Below, piece by piece: positions 53,812 to 63,293 of a DNA stretch of 64,000 nucleotides (position 1 is its first letter; each line of letters opens with the position of its first letter). The translations under genes were made by a program, and so were the position numbers. The DNA comes from Eilatimonas milleporae. Its GTDB lineage: Bacteria > Pseudomonadota > Alphaproteobacteria > Sphingomonadales > Kordiimonadaceae. The notes under the pieces are model-generated. The model was not told where the DNA came from, ran no database searches, and saw only the letters and a list, made by a program, of their open reading frames with translations. The stretch spans positions 62,001 through 126,000 of the forward strand of contig NZ_REFR01000011.1 in NCBI RefSeq assembly GCF_003688555.1, given 5' to 3'.

Positions 53812-55419
53812 TTAAGGGACGCGCAGCCTGACCAATTTCGGGGTCACCGCCGGCAGAGAGGAATAAGCCGTCCATACATCCCCGTTTCCGGGATCGATTG
53901 CGATATGGCGGGTATAGGCGGGCTCCGTGGGAAAGGGATAGTCCACCGCCTGCCCGGTATCGGAGTCGACCGCGATCAGGCTGGATGAAAGCGATCCGGT
54001 GACCCACACGCGCCCGGTGCGCTGGTCGATTTCTATGTCGTACGGTCCGCTGGTTGCCAGTCCCAGATCGAAACGCGTGATCTCCAGTGTCTCGGGGTCG
54101 GTGCGGGCAATGAAGCCGGTGTTGAATTCCGGCGTCCACAGTGCGCCATCGGGTGCGATGGCCGGGCGGCGGGGGCCGCTGTTGGCCACCGGCAGGGTGA
54201 TCAGGCGGCTTTCGCCACTGGCGATATCGTGGGCCACCAGTGTGTTGGCGGCCAGTTGCGTGCTCCAGACCCGCCCCTGCGGATCGATTTGCAGACCGTA
54301 TGGCAGGGGCAGCCCTTCTTCCACGGGCAGATTGGCGCTGGCCACATTGAAAATATCCACCTTACCCGTTGTGGTCCGTAATCGGCCGATCCGTTCCGGC
54401 TTTGAGAAATAGTCGTTGACCCATATGTCGCCGTGCGCGTCGATATCCAGACTGTGCGGGTACATGCCGACTGGATAGGTTTCCGTCGTGCCGGTCGCGG
54501 GATCCAGCTTGACAAGGCTCTGCGTTCCGCCAAGGACGATCCACAGCATGCCGGCGGTATCGAATTCAAGGGCGCGGACCTGTCCCCATGTCTCGCTGCT
54601 GTCATTGACATCGAAACTGTCATACGCACCGGTTTCCGGATCGAACGCCCAGATTTTGTCATAGAAGAATGCGGTGATCCAGATTCGCCCATCCGGGCCG
54701 ACGACAAGGTCGTGCGGCAGGGAGCCCTCCATCGGCAGGTCGTATTCGGTGATGACGGCGCCGGTCACTGCCGCCGCGTCCACGGGGCGCTCCTGCGGCA
54801 GTGTGGCGATGGTCTCCGCCGTCAGATGGCCGGCCAGCCAGCCGGCATAATCCTCATCGATAAAATCGGGCGGGATCAGGGAATATTCGTCGATCCCCCG
54901 CATCAGTGCCAGCGCGTCCATCCACCGTGCCTTGTCACGCACAACACCGTCCTGGATGACTCGCGCGGCGGAGATTTCATGGCAGGATGCGCAGTTGACG
55001 ATGAATTCCTTGCGGCGGTCGCTGTCCGGTAACAGGGCCAGCCACCAGGCACTTGGCAGGTGTGCCAGAGGATCCTGCTTCGGCTGCACGGTCAGCCTGT
55101 ACGGTCCGCCTTCTTTCACCGGCGCGGCGGTGCTTGTTCGGCCTGTTGTATGCGCCAACAGCGTGACCGCACCGTCCGCCGATATGGGCAGTGTGAAAGC
55201 GCCCGCACCGTCTGAAAAGACCGTGTGGCGAACGCCGGAACTTTCCGTCGCCGTGACCCAGGCGCCGGCGACACCGGCGCCATCGGTATCCGTCACCTGA
55301 CCTGTGATAATGCTCGTTCCGCTATCGTCGGTATCCGGCCGTTGGCCCTGATCCCTTTCCTGGCTGCACGCGGCCAGCAGCAGAATGGCGGTAAACCCGA
55401 ATAAGAAGGCACGGTTCAT
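53812..55419 (-). CDS. Lipoprotein with CarboxypepD_reg-like domain, CxxCH motif and streptogramin-lyase-like propeller (copy 1)
   Basis: The start at 55419 gives 535 residues: lipobox (FTAILLLAAC), a beta-sandwich of the carboxypeptidase-regulatory type (about 35-110; GQVTDTDGAGVAGAWVTA), a c-type-heme-like segment (FIVNCASCHEISAARVIQ) and a C-terminal beta-propeller (about 210-535) with repeated DPETG and VWVT segments typical of Vgb-like proteins. It is probably anchored on the periplasmic side. Automatic labels would call it virginiamycin B lyase, but the heme motif and context argue against an antibiotic lyase. It is 13 bases downstream of a paralogue. Confidence 0.85.
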   Translation of the reverse strand: MNRAFLFGFTAILLLAACSQERDQGQRPDTDDSGTSIITGQVTDTDGAGVAGAWVTATESSGVRHTVFSDGAGAFTLPISADGAVTLLAHTTGRTSTAAPVKEGGPYRLTVQPKQDPLAHLPSAWWLALLPDSDRRKEFIVNCASCHEISAARVIQDGVVRDKARWMDALALMRGIDEYSLIPPDFIDEDYAGWLAGHLTAETIATLPQERPVDAAAVTGAVITEYDLPMEGSLPHDLVVGPDGRIWITAFFYDKIWAFDPETGAYDSFDVNDSSETWGQVRALEFDTAGMLWIVLGGTQSLVKLDPATGTTETYPVGMYPHSLDIDAHGDIWVNDYFSKPERIGRLRTTTGKVDIFNVASANLPVEEGLPLPYGLQIDPQGRVWSTQLAANTLVAHDIASGESRLITLPVANSGPRRPAIAPDGALWTPEFNTGFIARTDPETLEITRFDLGLATSGPYDIEIDQRTGRVWVTGSLSSSLIAVDSDTGQAVDYPFPTEPAYTRHIAIDPGNGDVWTAYSSLPAVTPKLVRLRVP

Positions 55420-55432
55420 GCGGTTTGCTTCC

Positions 55433-57109
55433 TCATTCCTGATGCCATGCCGGCCGGGCGATCCGGACCATGACGCCGAAATCCCGTTTCGCGTGCGGCG
55501 TCGGGTAGCTTGACAGCGCTGTCCATACGGCGCCGCGTCCATGGTCCACCGATATCATCCGGGCATAGGACAGGGGTGACGGCAGGCGTATGATATCAAA
55601 CCGCTCCGTTTCGGGATCGAAAAGATACAGGGAATTGGCGCCGTTTCCTGCGACCCATACCTTGTCATGGCCGGCATCATACCGCACGGCATAGGGAAAG
55701 GTATCACTGTCCGGCAGGGTATAATCCTTGGTATCTCCCGTCCGTGTATCATAGCGCATCAGGGTGCCGGTGCCCGACAGGGGAATCCACAGCCGGTCGT
55801 CATCGTCTATATGCATGCGGTGAGGGCCGCTGTCGGAAACGGGCAGCGCCCATTCCTTGAAGTCTCCGGTGTCCGGCTGCAGATAGCCCATCAGGTTTTC
55901 GGAATATTTCGTGAACCAGATACGCCCCGTGCTGTCCAGTGCGATACCGTATGGCCGACCTTCGGCGCCGCCCAGCTTGTATTCCTGGACCGCGCCTGTG
56001 ACGGGGTTCAGGCTGGCCACCGTGTTGTTGCCGAACTGGCTGAGCCACAGCCGCCCGGCCGCATCGGTTTTGATCAGGCCCCGGCTGTCATAGGCGAAGG
56101 AATGCGTTAATGCCCCTTCGGCGAAGCCGCCGAAGACCTGGAATTCACCTGTGCGCGGGTCGAAGCGCGCCACTTCCGCCGTCAGTTGAAAGGTCAGCCA
56201 CAAATAGCCGTCCGTGTCGAAATGCAGTGTGTGCGTGCCCGCGCCCGTGCGCGGGATATCCCAGGTGGTCAGATCGCCGCTTTCCGGATCGACGCGGATC
56301 AGCTGGTCATTGATATAATCGCCCACCCATGCGGCGCCGGTTGCCGGTTCGACCGCCATGTCATGGGCCCAGCTTGCACTGTCGCCGACGGCATATTCCG
56401 TTATGACCACATCGCTCAGCAGACCGTCCCGCGCGGCCAGCAGGTCGGTATCCTCCGCCGTGCGGCCAAAGCCGTGATCGGCCAGCCAGTCGGCCATCTC
56501 GGCATCGTCGAAGTCAACGATGACGCTGTATATATCGTTCTGCTCGCGCATCTGCGCCATGATCGCCCGCCAGTCCTCTGCCGTTTCGGGGCTGCGTGCC
56601 CGTTCTGAACCCATATCGTGGCAGATTGTGCACCCGCTGATGAATTGGCGCTTCAGCCGTCCGTCCGGCAACCGGCCCAGCCATGCCGTGCCGGCGATGC
56701 GGATCGGGTCTGTCGCCCCCGGGGTCATCAGCAGTGAGCCGAGCGACACCGCACCGGATACATCGACAATTTGGCTTATTGTCGCGGCGCCGTACCGCCA
56801 AGCGTGCAATTCGTACCGGCCATCGGCCAGTGTGGGGACACGAAACCGTCCGGCGGTATCGCTGATGACCGTTTTACTGAGGTTTCTGTCCAGGGATTTG
56901 AGTGTGACGAAACTGTGGCCGACGGGCCGCCCGTCTGCAAAGGCCAATTGCCCCTGCAAGGCAGGTTGGTCGTCCGCCTCTGTTTGTGAGACGCCGCCAG
57001 TCTTGTCTTGAATGCTCTCAGGGTCGGGTGCTGTCTCCGTCCGGTCGCCGCAGGCTGCCATAAGCCCAGCGGCCACGATGACGGACAGCCATGACGCTGT
57101 CTGTCGCAT
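55433..57109 (-). CDS. Lipoprotein with CarboxypepD_reg-like domain, CxxCH motif and streptogramin-lyase-like propeller (copy 2)
   Basis: The start at 57109 gives 558 residues with the same architecture as its downstream neighbour: lipobox (VIVAAGLMAAC), a beta-sandwich (GQLAFADGRPVGHSFVTLKS), CxxCH in FISGCTICHDMGSERARS, then a propeller. The two proteins are paralogues and were probably made by tandem duplication. They may form a heme-containing periplasmic dehydrogenase or binding complex for the substrate handled by the P450 cluster. Function is inferred only from domains. Confidence 0.85.
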   Translation of the reverse strand: MRQTASWLSVIVAAGLMAACGDRTETAPDPESIQDKTGGVSQTEADDQPALQGQLAFADGRPVGHSFVTLKSLDRNLSKTVISDTAGRFRVPTLADGRYELHAWRYGAATISQIVDVSGAVSLGSLLMTPGATDPIRIAGTAWLGRLPDGRLKRQFISGCTICHDMGSERARSPETAEDWRAIMAQMREQNDIYSVIVDFDDAEMADWLADHGFGRTAEDTDLLAARDGLLSDVVITEYAVGDSASWAHDMAVEPATGAAWVGDYINDQLIRVDPESGDLTTWDIPRTGAGTHTLHFDTDGYLWLTFQLTAEVARFDPRTGEFQVFGGFAEGALTHSFAYDSRGLIKTDAAGRLWLSQFGNNTVASLNPVTGAVQEYKLGGAEGRPYGIALDSTGRIWFTKYSENLMGYLQPDTGDFKEWALPVSDSGPHRMHIDDDDRLWIPLSGTGTLMRYDTRTGDTKDYTLPDSDTFPYAVRYDAGHDKVWVAGNGANSLYLFDPETERFDIIRLPSPLSYARMISVDHGRGAVWTALSSYPTPHAKRDFGVMVRIARPAWHQE

Positions 57110-57377
57110 GGTTCGGTCCCCTGCTTGCCCGGCTGGCGGTGGTCGGTACGTTCGATAACTGTACCATGGCCGCTGGCTTGCCTTTCGGCGCACAGTGCCA
57201 GCCTTGTTCCCATCTCCTCGGACATGCTATCGGCGTCATGTTAAAAAAACAAGTGTTTGTTATTTATGTCTGCGATGCACCCTGATATGTATCGGATAAA
57301 CCTTTTCGCGCAAAAGAGACCGCGATCCGGGCACCGGTCGTATGGTTCCATTTGGCCGGAATATGCTCTAGACAGGA

Positions 57378-58067
57378 ATGACAGTACAGAGACACGAAAT
57401 GGTTAAAGATAACGCCCACAATGACAAAAAGCGGCAAAAGGACAGCCGCATGGACGCCGCCGGCGACGGGACACGCGTGCAGGCCCCGTCGGGAACCGGG
57501 CGGGGTGGCCCCAGCCGTCGTCAGGATTTGCTGTTGGCGGCGGCCAAGCTTTTTACCCGCAAGGGATATGCGGGAACGTCTGTGCGTGATATCGCGCGCG
57601 CTGCCGGCATGCTTCCAGGGTCCATTTATTATCATTTCCCGTCCAAGGAGGCGCTGCTGGTCGCCGTCCACCATCAGGGAGTGGAGCTCTTTCGCTCGGC
57701 GGTGGAAGAGGCCCTGGCCAAAGCCCCGGCGGACCCGTGGCTCCGCTTCGAGGGTGCATGCGAAGCCCATATGCAGGCGCTCCTTGAAGGCAGCGAATAT
57801 ACCCAGGTCGTCACACCGGAATTTTCCAATAAGCTGAGCGCGAAGGTCCGCACCAAAATGATTGCCGACCGGGATGAGTATGAGGCGATCTTCATCGAGT
57901 TGATCGGGGCGCTGCCGGTGACGGGAACGGTTGACCGGACACTTTTCCGCCTGATGTTGTTCGGCAGTCTGAACTGGTCGATACACTGGTACCGACCCGG
58001 TGGTCACAGTCCCCGCCAGATCGCCCGCTATTTCGTGCATTTCCTGCGCAAGGGGATTGACGGGTAA
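57378..58067 (+). CDS. TetR-family transcriptional regulator
   Basis: The 229-residue product has a TetR HTH (RQDLLLAAAKLFTRKGYAGT, then DIARAAGMLPGSIYYHFPSK) preceded by about 45 disordered, charged residues; starts at 57399 or 57450 are also possible. It is divergent from the propeller lipoproteins with a 268-base shared region and is the likely regulator of the catabolic cluster. Confidence 0.88.
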   Translation: MTVQRHEMVKDNAHNDKKRQKDSRMDAAGDGTRVQAPSGTGRGGPSRRQDLLLAAAKLFTRKGYAGTSVRDIARAAGMLPGSIYYHFPSKEALLVAVHHQGVELFRSAVEEALAKAPADPWLRFEGACEAHMQALLEGSEYTQVVTPEFSNKLSAKVRTKMIADRDEYEAIFIELIGALPVTGTVDRTLFRLMLFGSLNWSIHWYRPGGHSPRQIARYFVHFLRKGIDG

Positions 58068-58173
58068 GGGCGGTGATGCCGCTTTCGGCGATGCCCTAAT
58101 CCTTTGATCTGTTGGCTCTCTCGCGCCCATTCGCTAGTCTGGTACCAGTGCCAACCCGGTGGGAGACGCCGCA

Positions 58174-59108
58174 ATGTCGCTCCTGAAACCGTCCACGCGA
58201 CGCAGGGTGCTGGCGGGCCTTGCCGCCGGTGCCGGCCTGTTTTTGCCCGGCATGGCGTTCCGCATCGCTGCCGATGACGTCGCCCCGGTTTCCAAACGCA
58301 TTCCTGCGTCGGGCGAGGGGCTGCCCCCTGTCGGGCTCGGCAGCTGGACACCTTCAATGTCGGCAATGACGCTGCCGCGCTTCGGGCCAGCAGTGATGTG
58401 ATGCGTGCATTTTTTGTGGCCGGCGGGCGCCTCATCGATTCTTCGCCCATGTATGGATCGTCCCAGAAAACCATCGGCCATGGTCTGGCGGCTCTGAACG
58501 GGTCAGTGGATATCTTTTCCGCCGACAAGGTCTGGACCTCGTCCGGGCGCGGCGGCCCCGAACAGATTGACCGGTCGCGCGTCAATTGGGGCGTGCCGCA
58601 GTTCGATCTCCTGCAGGTCCATAATCTTCTGTCATGGCAGGCGCATCTGCCGGCCCTGTTCGCCATGAAGGCCGAAGGACGCCTGCGTTATGTCGGGATC
58701 AACACGTCACATGGACGCCGGCATGATGAGGTGGCGCGCATTCTGGAAAGTCAGCCGGTCGATTTCCTGCAACTGACATACAATGCCGTTGGCCGGTCAG
58801 CCGAACGGCGGCTTTTGCCCCTGGCCGGTGAACGCGGTGTGGCGGTGATCGTCAACCGTCCCTATCGGGGCGGGTCGCTTATCCGCAGGGCAAAGCGGGC
58901 GGCCCTGCCGCCTTTCGCCGCTGAGGCCGAGTGCGCGACCTGGGCCGATTTTTTGCTGAAATTCATCATATCCCATCCGGCGGTCACCTGTGCCATTCCG
59001 GCAACGACCAGCGTCGCCCATGTGCGGGAAAACATGGGCGCCTGCCGTGGGTCTTTACCGGATGCGGCCACACGCCGCCGTATGGCAGCATATATCGAGG
59101 CACTTTGA
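58174..59108 (+). pseudogene. Aldo/keto reductase with Tat-type signal, frameshifted
   Basis: The start at 58174 (GGGAG upstream) gives a twin-arginine-like signal (STRRRVLAGLAAGAGLFLPG) and the start of the barrel (PPVGLGSW), then loses frame at 58348-58353. Reading from TTC at 58353 restores FNVGNDAAALRASSDVMRAF, then GGRLIDSSPMYGSSQ with the catalytic Tyr-type residues and LLQVHNLL, to the TGA at 59106-59108. One missing base in ACACC explains it. As read it yields a short dead peptide. The next gene overlaps its stop and is also broken, which favours real decay over sequencing error. Confidence 0.85.
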
Positions 59109-59812
59109 TGTCGGACTGGTGGACGTACAGCCTGTCTGATTTTTTACTGTTTTCTCCGTCCACATATTTCAGGCTTTTCGCATTGTACAATGCCGCCATA
59201 TGGCCGGCCCATCTGCTGGCCGTGGCCCTGGGCGCGGGGATGCTGGCCGTTCTGGCCCGGCCTGCGGCACGTTGGCAGGTCCGGTTGGTCTGCGTCCTGC
59301 TGGCGCTGGTGTGGCTTTGGGTTGCCTGGGGGTATTTGCTGACGCGCTATGCCACGATCAATTGGGCCGCATCCTACTTGGCCGTGACCTTCGTCGTGCA
59401 GGCCGGGCTTTTTCTGGTCATGGGCATGATGGTGCGCCAGGGCGGTTTTGTACACTCCGCCACAGGACGCCGGCGTCTTGGCCTGGGGCTCGTCGGCTTC
59501 GCGCTGTTTGTGTACCCCTTCATCCCTCTTATGACGGGACGGTCGATTTCCCAGGCAGAGGTCTTCGCCATCGCCCCCGACCCCACTGTTTTGGCGACAC
59601 TCGGAATGGTGTTGATGGAGCCGCGCACGCATTGAGGGCTTTTCGTCATTCCCTGCCTGTGGTGCGGTCTCAGCGGTTTGACCCTGTGGGTCATGGCGGC
59701 ACCCGGTTTCTGGATCATGCCGGTGGCCGCCTGTCTGGCTTGTGGTGCCGCCACTCTGTATACGCGGCAGCGTCCCGCCGGCAATACGCTGGCGGGCGGG
59801 CAACGGTCTTGA
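59108..59812 (+). pseudogene. DUF6064-like membrane protein interrupted by an in-frame TGA
   Basis: From the ATG at 59108 (overlapping the reductase stop) the frame encodes a multi-helix membrane protein (SDFLLFSPSTYFRLFALYNA, then LLAVALGAGMLAVL) and stops at TGA 59633-59635. The same frame continues for 58 more codons with clear membrane-protein character (GLFVIPCLWCGLSGLTLWVM, then ACLACGAATLYTRQ) to TGA 59810-59812, for a total of 235 codons, near the expected family length. A single TGG-to-TGA change (Trp to stop) is the simplest cause. The first 175 residues alone may still be made. Confidence 0.8.
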
Positions 59813-59824
59813 AACCGGTTTTGT

Positions 59825-61267
59825 TCAGGCCCCGGGGCCGCAATCGATGCAGCGCGGTATCGGCACCGGTCCGATCTTGAGCTGCCGGTTCAGGATGCGC
59901 AGCGCGGTCCGCAGTCCCTCCTCTATCACGGGATGATAATAGGGCATCTCCAGCATGTCGGGCACCCGCAGGTCCTGTTGCACTGACCAGGCCAGCAGAT
60001 GCGCCAGATGTTCGGCCCGTGGCGCGATCATTTCCGCGCCGAGAAAACGGCCCGTTCCATGCTCGCCGTAAACCTTCAAAAGTCCTTTGTGCTTGTTGAT
60101 GACCCGGCTGCGTCCCTGATCCTCAAAGCAAACCTCTCCGACCGCGAAATCAATGCCCGATTTCTCAATATCCCTGTAGGACTGCCCGACCGTGGCGATT
60201 TGTGGATCCGAGAACATCACACCGATGGGCGCCCGACGCCTTTCGCAGCGGACATCGGGGTGGCGCCCGGCATTCTCACCGGCGATGCGCCCTTCATCCG
60301 CCGCTTCATGCAGCAGGGGGATATGGTTCGAGGCGTCGCCGGCCAGGAAGATATGGCTGTCGCCGCACTGTGCCGAATAGGGATCGTGCAGCGGAATGCC
60401 CCGCGCATCCAGGCTCAGACCGGATTTTTCAATGTCCAGCCTGTCCACATTGGGGCGGCGTCCGGTCGCGGCCAGCAGATAGTCGAACTCTTCGCTCACT
60501 GTTTTGCCGCCGGCATCCTCATAGTGGACCGTGACGGTGTCACCGGTGTTGGCAATATCCGTCACCGTTGCATCGGGTAGGAAATCCAGCTCGTCCATGA
60601 AGGTCTTCGCCGCATAGTCGCGGACTTCCGGGTCCGTCAGCGGGCCGATGGACCCGCTTCTTCCGAACAGCCGAACCCTGACGCCCAGTCGGTGCAGGGC
60701 CTGGCCCAGTTCCAGGCCGATGATGCCGCCGCCGAACACGGCCACCGATCCCGGTAAATCCTCCCAGTCGAAGACGTCGTCATTGATGATCAGCCGATCA
60801 CCGGCCTTTTCGAAAATGGCGGGATATGCCGGCCGCGACCCAGCCGCGATGACGATACGCTCCGCATGGACAATCAAATCATCCCCCACCTGCAGACGGT
60901 GGCTGTCCAGGAAACGGGCCTGTCCGCGCAGGCGATGACGGGCATCGAAACCGTCCACCGTTTCAATGACGAAGCCGACGAACCGGTCCTGTTCCGAGCG
61001 GACGCGCGCCATCACCTGTCGACCGTCCACATGCACTGGGCCTCCGGCGTGAACACCGAAGGCAGGGGCATCGCCGACAGCGTGCGCGGCTTCGGCCGCC
61101 GCAATCAGCAGTTTGGACGGCATGCAGCCGACGCGGGCGCAGGTGGTGCCGTATGCACCGCCTTCGATCAGGGCGATGCTGTCCGTATACTCGCGTGCTC
61201 TGCGGTATGCAGCCATACCGGCAGTCCCGGTGCCGATGATGGCGATGTCGACGTGGCGGGTGTCCAT
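59825..61267 (-). CDS. Dihydrolipoamide dehydrogenase-like FAD/NAD disulfide oxidoreductase (E3)
   Basis: The 480-residue flavoprotein has an FAD-binding motif (IAIIGTGTAGMAAYRRA), the redox-active disulfide in GTTCARVGCMPSKLL, an NAD-binding GGGIIGLELGQALHRLG and the C-terminal dimer interface with the His-Glu catalytic pair in YYHPVIEEGLR. It re-oxidises dihydrolipoamide in 2-oxoacid dehydrogenases or is a related oxidoreductase. It is transcribed divergently from the methionine gamma-lyase/E1 genes with the AsnC gene between, suggesting it is the E3 of that system. DLDHs usually end with a similar length. Confidence 0.88.
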   Translation of the reverse strand: MDTRHVDIAIIGTGTAGMAAYRRAREYTDSIALIEGGAYGTTCARVGCMPSKLLIAAAEAAHAVGDAPAFGVHAGGPVHVDGRQVMARVRSEQDRFVGFVIETVDGFDARHRLRGQARFLDSHRLQVGDDLIVHAERIVIAAGSRPAYPAIFEKAGDRLIINDDVFDWEDLPGSVAVFGGGIIGLELGQALHRLGVRVRLFGRSGSIGPLTDPEVRDYAAKTFMDELDFLPDATVTDIANTGDTVTVHYEDAGGKTVSEEFDYLLAATGRRPNVDRLDIEKSGLSLDARGIPLHDPYSAQCGDSHIFLAGDASNHIPLLHEAADEGRIAGENAGRHPDVRCERRRAPIGVMFSDPQIATVGQSYRDIEKSGIDFAVGEVCFEDQGRSRVINKHKGLLKVYGEHGTGRFLGAEMIAPRAEHLAHLLAWSVQQDLRVPDMLEMPYYHPVIEEGLRTALRILNRQLKIGPVPIPRCIDCGPGA

Positions 61268-61307
61268 GATTGTGTGTCCTTTTGCTGTGCCCGGAACATG
61301 ACGGGAT

Positions 61308-61772
61308 TTATGACGCCGGGTGGATGGGCAGGCGCCGGCTGTCCTTGATCACACCGAAGGCGAAACTGGTCTCGATTGCACCGATGCCGGGAATGGCATG
61401 CAGTTTGTCCCGCATGAAGCGCTCGTAGCTTTGCAGGTTTTCAGTGACGATATTGAGAAGATAGTCGCTGTCCCCCGTCATCAGGTGGCAGCTTAGCACC
61501 TCGTCCATGCCGAGAATACGGTCCTCGAACGCCCGCACCGTATCGCCGTCATGACGCGCCAGCCTGATCTGGACGAACACGGTCAGCGGCAGGCCGACCT
61601 TTTCCGGCGATACGATCGCCGTATAGCGTGCGATCACGCCGTCTTTCTCCAGGGCGCGCACCCGGCGCAGACATGGTGACGGGCTGAGCCCCACCCGATC
61701 TGCCAGGTCCTGATTGCTCAGACGGCCATCTTCTTGCAGTGCTGATAGAATACGCAGGTCAATGCTATCCAT
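61308..61772 (-). CDS. Lrp/AsnC-family regulator
   Basis: The start at 61772 (AGAGG upstream) gives 154 residues: HTH (LDLRILSALQ-like opening, DLADRVGLSPSPCLRRVRAL) and a RAM effector domain (LMTGDSDYLLNIV). It is divergent from methionine gamma-lyase, with a 144-base shared region. Arrangement and family strongly suggest that it senses methionine or a related amino acid and controls the lyase. Confidence 0.92.
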   Translation of the reverse strand: MDSIDLRILSALQEDGRLSNQDLADRVGLSPSPCLRRVRALEKDGVIARYTAIVSPEKVGLPLTVFVQIRLARHDGDTVRAFEDRILGMDEVLSCHLMTGDSDYLLNIVTENLQSYERFMRDKLHAIPGIGAIETSFAFGVIKDSRRLPIHPAS

Positions 61773-61916
61773 TAATGCCTCTTGATTGGCAGATTCTGCT
61801 AATTTTATGTCCGTATCAGGTGGTAATGGCAAGCACCTTGCGGCTGTTCCGGCGTATAATGAAGGCCGCAGACCATCCGTATGTTTCCCAAAAATGTTTT
61901 ACGGAGTTGACAGGAT

Positions 61917-63152
61917 ATGCCCCATAAACACAGCCGCACCCACGGGACCCAGGATATGGGCTTTGCCACCAATGCCATTCATTTCGGCTATAACCCGGCC
62001 GAAGAACACGGCGCGCTGACGCCTCCGGTGCATATGACGTCAACCTTCGCCTTTGAAACGGCGGAACAGGGCGGAGCACTGTTTGCCGGCGAGGGTGAAG
62101 GCCACGTCTATACGCGGATTTCAAACCCCACGCTGGACCTTCTGGAACGGCGTGTCGCGGCACTGGAAGGCGCCGGGGCCGCCGTTGCCACCGCGTCCGG
62201 CATGGGGGCGATCACCAGTGTATTGTGGACATTTCTCTCCGCGGGCGACGAGATCATCGTCGATAAGACGCTCTATGGGTGTACCTTTGCCTTTATGCGT
62301 CACGGGCTTAGCCGTTTCGATGTCACCGTGCGCCATGTGGACCTCAGCGACCCGGCCAATCTGTCAGCGGCCATGACCGATAGAACTCGTATTGTCTATT
62401 TTGAAACGCCCGCAAATCCGAATATGCGGCTTGTCGATATTGCCGCAGTGGCCCGGATCGCCCATGAGGGCGGGGCCAAAGTCGTCATCGACAACACATA
62501 TGCCACACCCTATGCCACCCGGCCGGTCACGCTTGGGGCCGACATTGTCGTGCACTCGGCCACGAAATATCTGGGCGGTCACGGCGACCTGGTGGCGGGT
62601 CTTGCCGTCGGCAGCGCCGAGGATATGCAGGCCGTGCGTCTGGTCGGTCTGAAGGATATGACGGGTGCGGTCATGGCGCCGTTGACGGCGATGCTGATCC
62701 TGCGCGGCCTGAAAACACTGGGTCTGAGGATGCAGCGTCATTCCGACAGCGCCGCGACGGTGGCCAGGGCGCTGGAGGCGCACCCTGGCGTGACCCATGT
62801 CCATTACCCGGGTTTGAAAAGCAGCCCCCAGCATATCTTGGCCTGCCGGCAGATGCGCGTATTCGGGGGAATGGTCGCCTTTGAAGTGACCGGCGGCATG
62901 GATGCCGGCATTGCTCTGATGAACCGTCTGCGCCTGATAAAGCGGGCCGTCAGCCTTGGCGATGCCGAAACGCTGGTTCAACATCCCGCCAGTATGACGC
63001 ACTCCACCTATACGGCCGAGGAACGTCATGCCCACGGCATCCAAGACGGCCTCATCCGTCTGTCCGTTGGTCTGGAGGAGCCCGAAGATATTCGGGCCGA
63101 TCTGCTTTCCGCTCTTGACGCAGGCGCCAGCACCGTTACCAAAGCGGCTTGA
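61917..63152 (+). CDS. Methionine gamma-lyase
   Basis: The 411-residue PLP enzyme of the Cys/Met metabolism family has AIHFGYNPAEEHGALTPPVH, PANPNMRLVDIAAVA and the PLP lysine in VVHSATKYLGGHGDLVAG. The Thr-rich HMTSTFAFET and SRISNP-like segments and the match to methionine gamma-lyase (2-oxobutanoate, methanethiol and ammonia from methionine) favour it over cystathionine lyases or homocysteine synthases; the deciding Cys near residue 115 of true MGLs is seen as YGCTFAFM. GGAG precedes the ATG. The E1 gene follows. Confidence 0.9.
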   Translation: MPHKHSRTHGTQDMGFATNAIHFGYNPAEEHGALTPPVHMTSTFAFETAEQGGALFAGEGEGHVYTRISNPTLDLLERRVAALEGAGAAVATASGMGAITSVLWTFLSAGDEIIVDKTLYGCTFAFMRHGLSRFDVTVRHVDLSDPANLSAAMTDRTRIVYFETPANPNMRLVDIAAVARIAHEGGAKVVIDNTYATPYATRPVTLGADIVVHSATKYLGGHGDLVAGLAVGSAEDMQAVRLVGLKDMTGAVMAPLTAMLILRGLKTLGLRMQRHSDSAATVARALEAHPGVTHVHYPGLKSSPQHILACRQMRVFGGMVAFEVTGGMDAGIALMNRLRLIKRAVSLGDAETLVQHPASMTHSTYTAEERHAHGIQDGLIRLSVGLEEPEDIRADLLSALDAGASTVTKAA

Positions 63153-63293
63153 GGGTCTGGTGCCGGACCTCGCGGCGGCTGTCTTTCTGCCCTAGGATAG
63201 GCGATTGTTCCCGCATTGGGAGGCAGTTGCCTAGCCGCCGCGCCGGTGCGGTACGCCGTGTGGTACGTCTGCCGGGACGGGAGTGGAAAACGC

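Noticed and set aside
53812-57109. Virginiamycin B lyase / antibiotic resistance
   Set aside because: Only the propeller is shared; lipobox, CarboxypepD_reg-like domain, CxxCH and catabolic neighbours do not fit a resistance enzyme.
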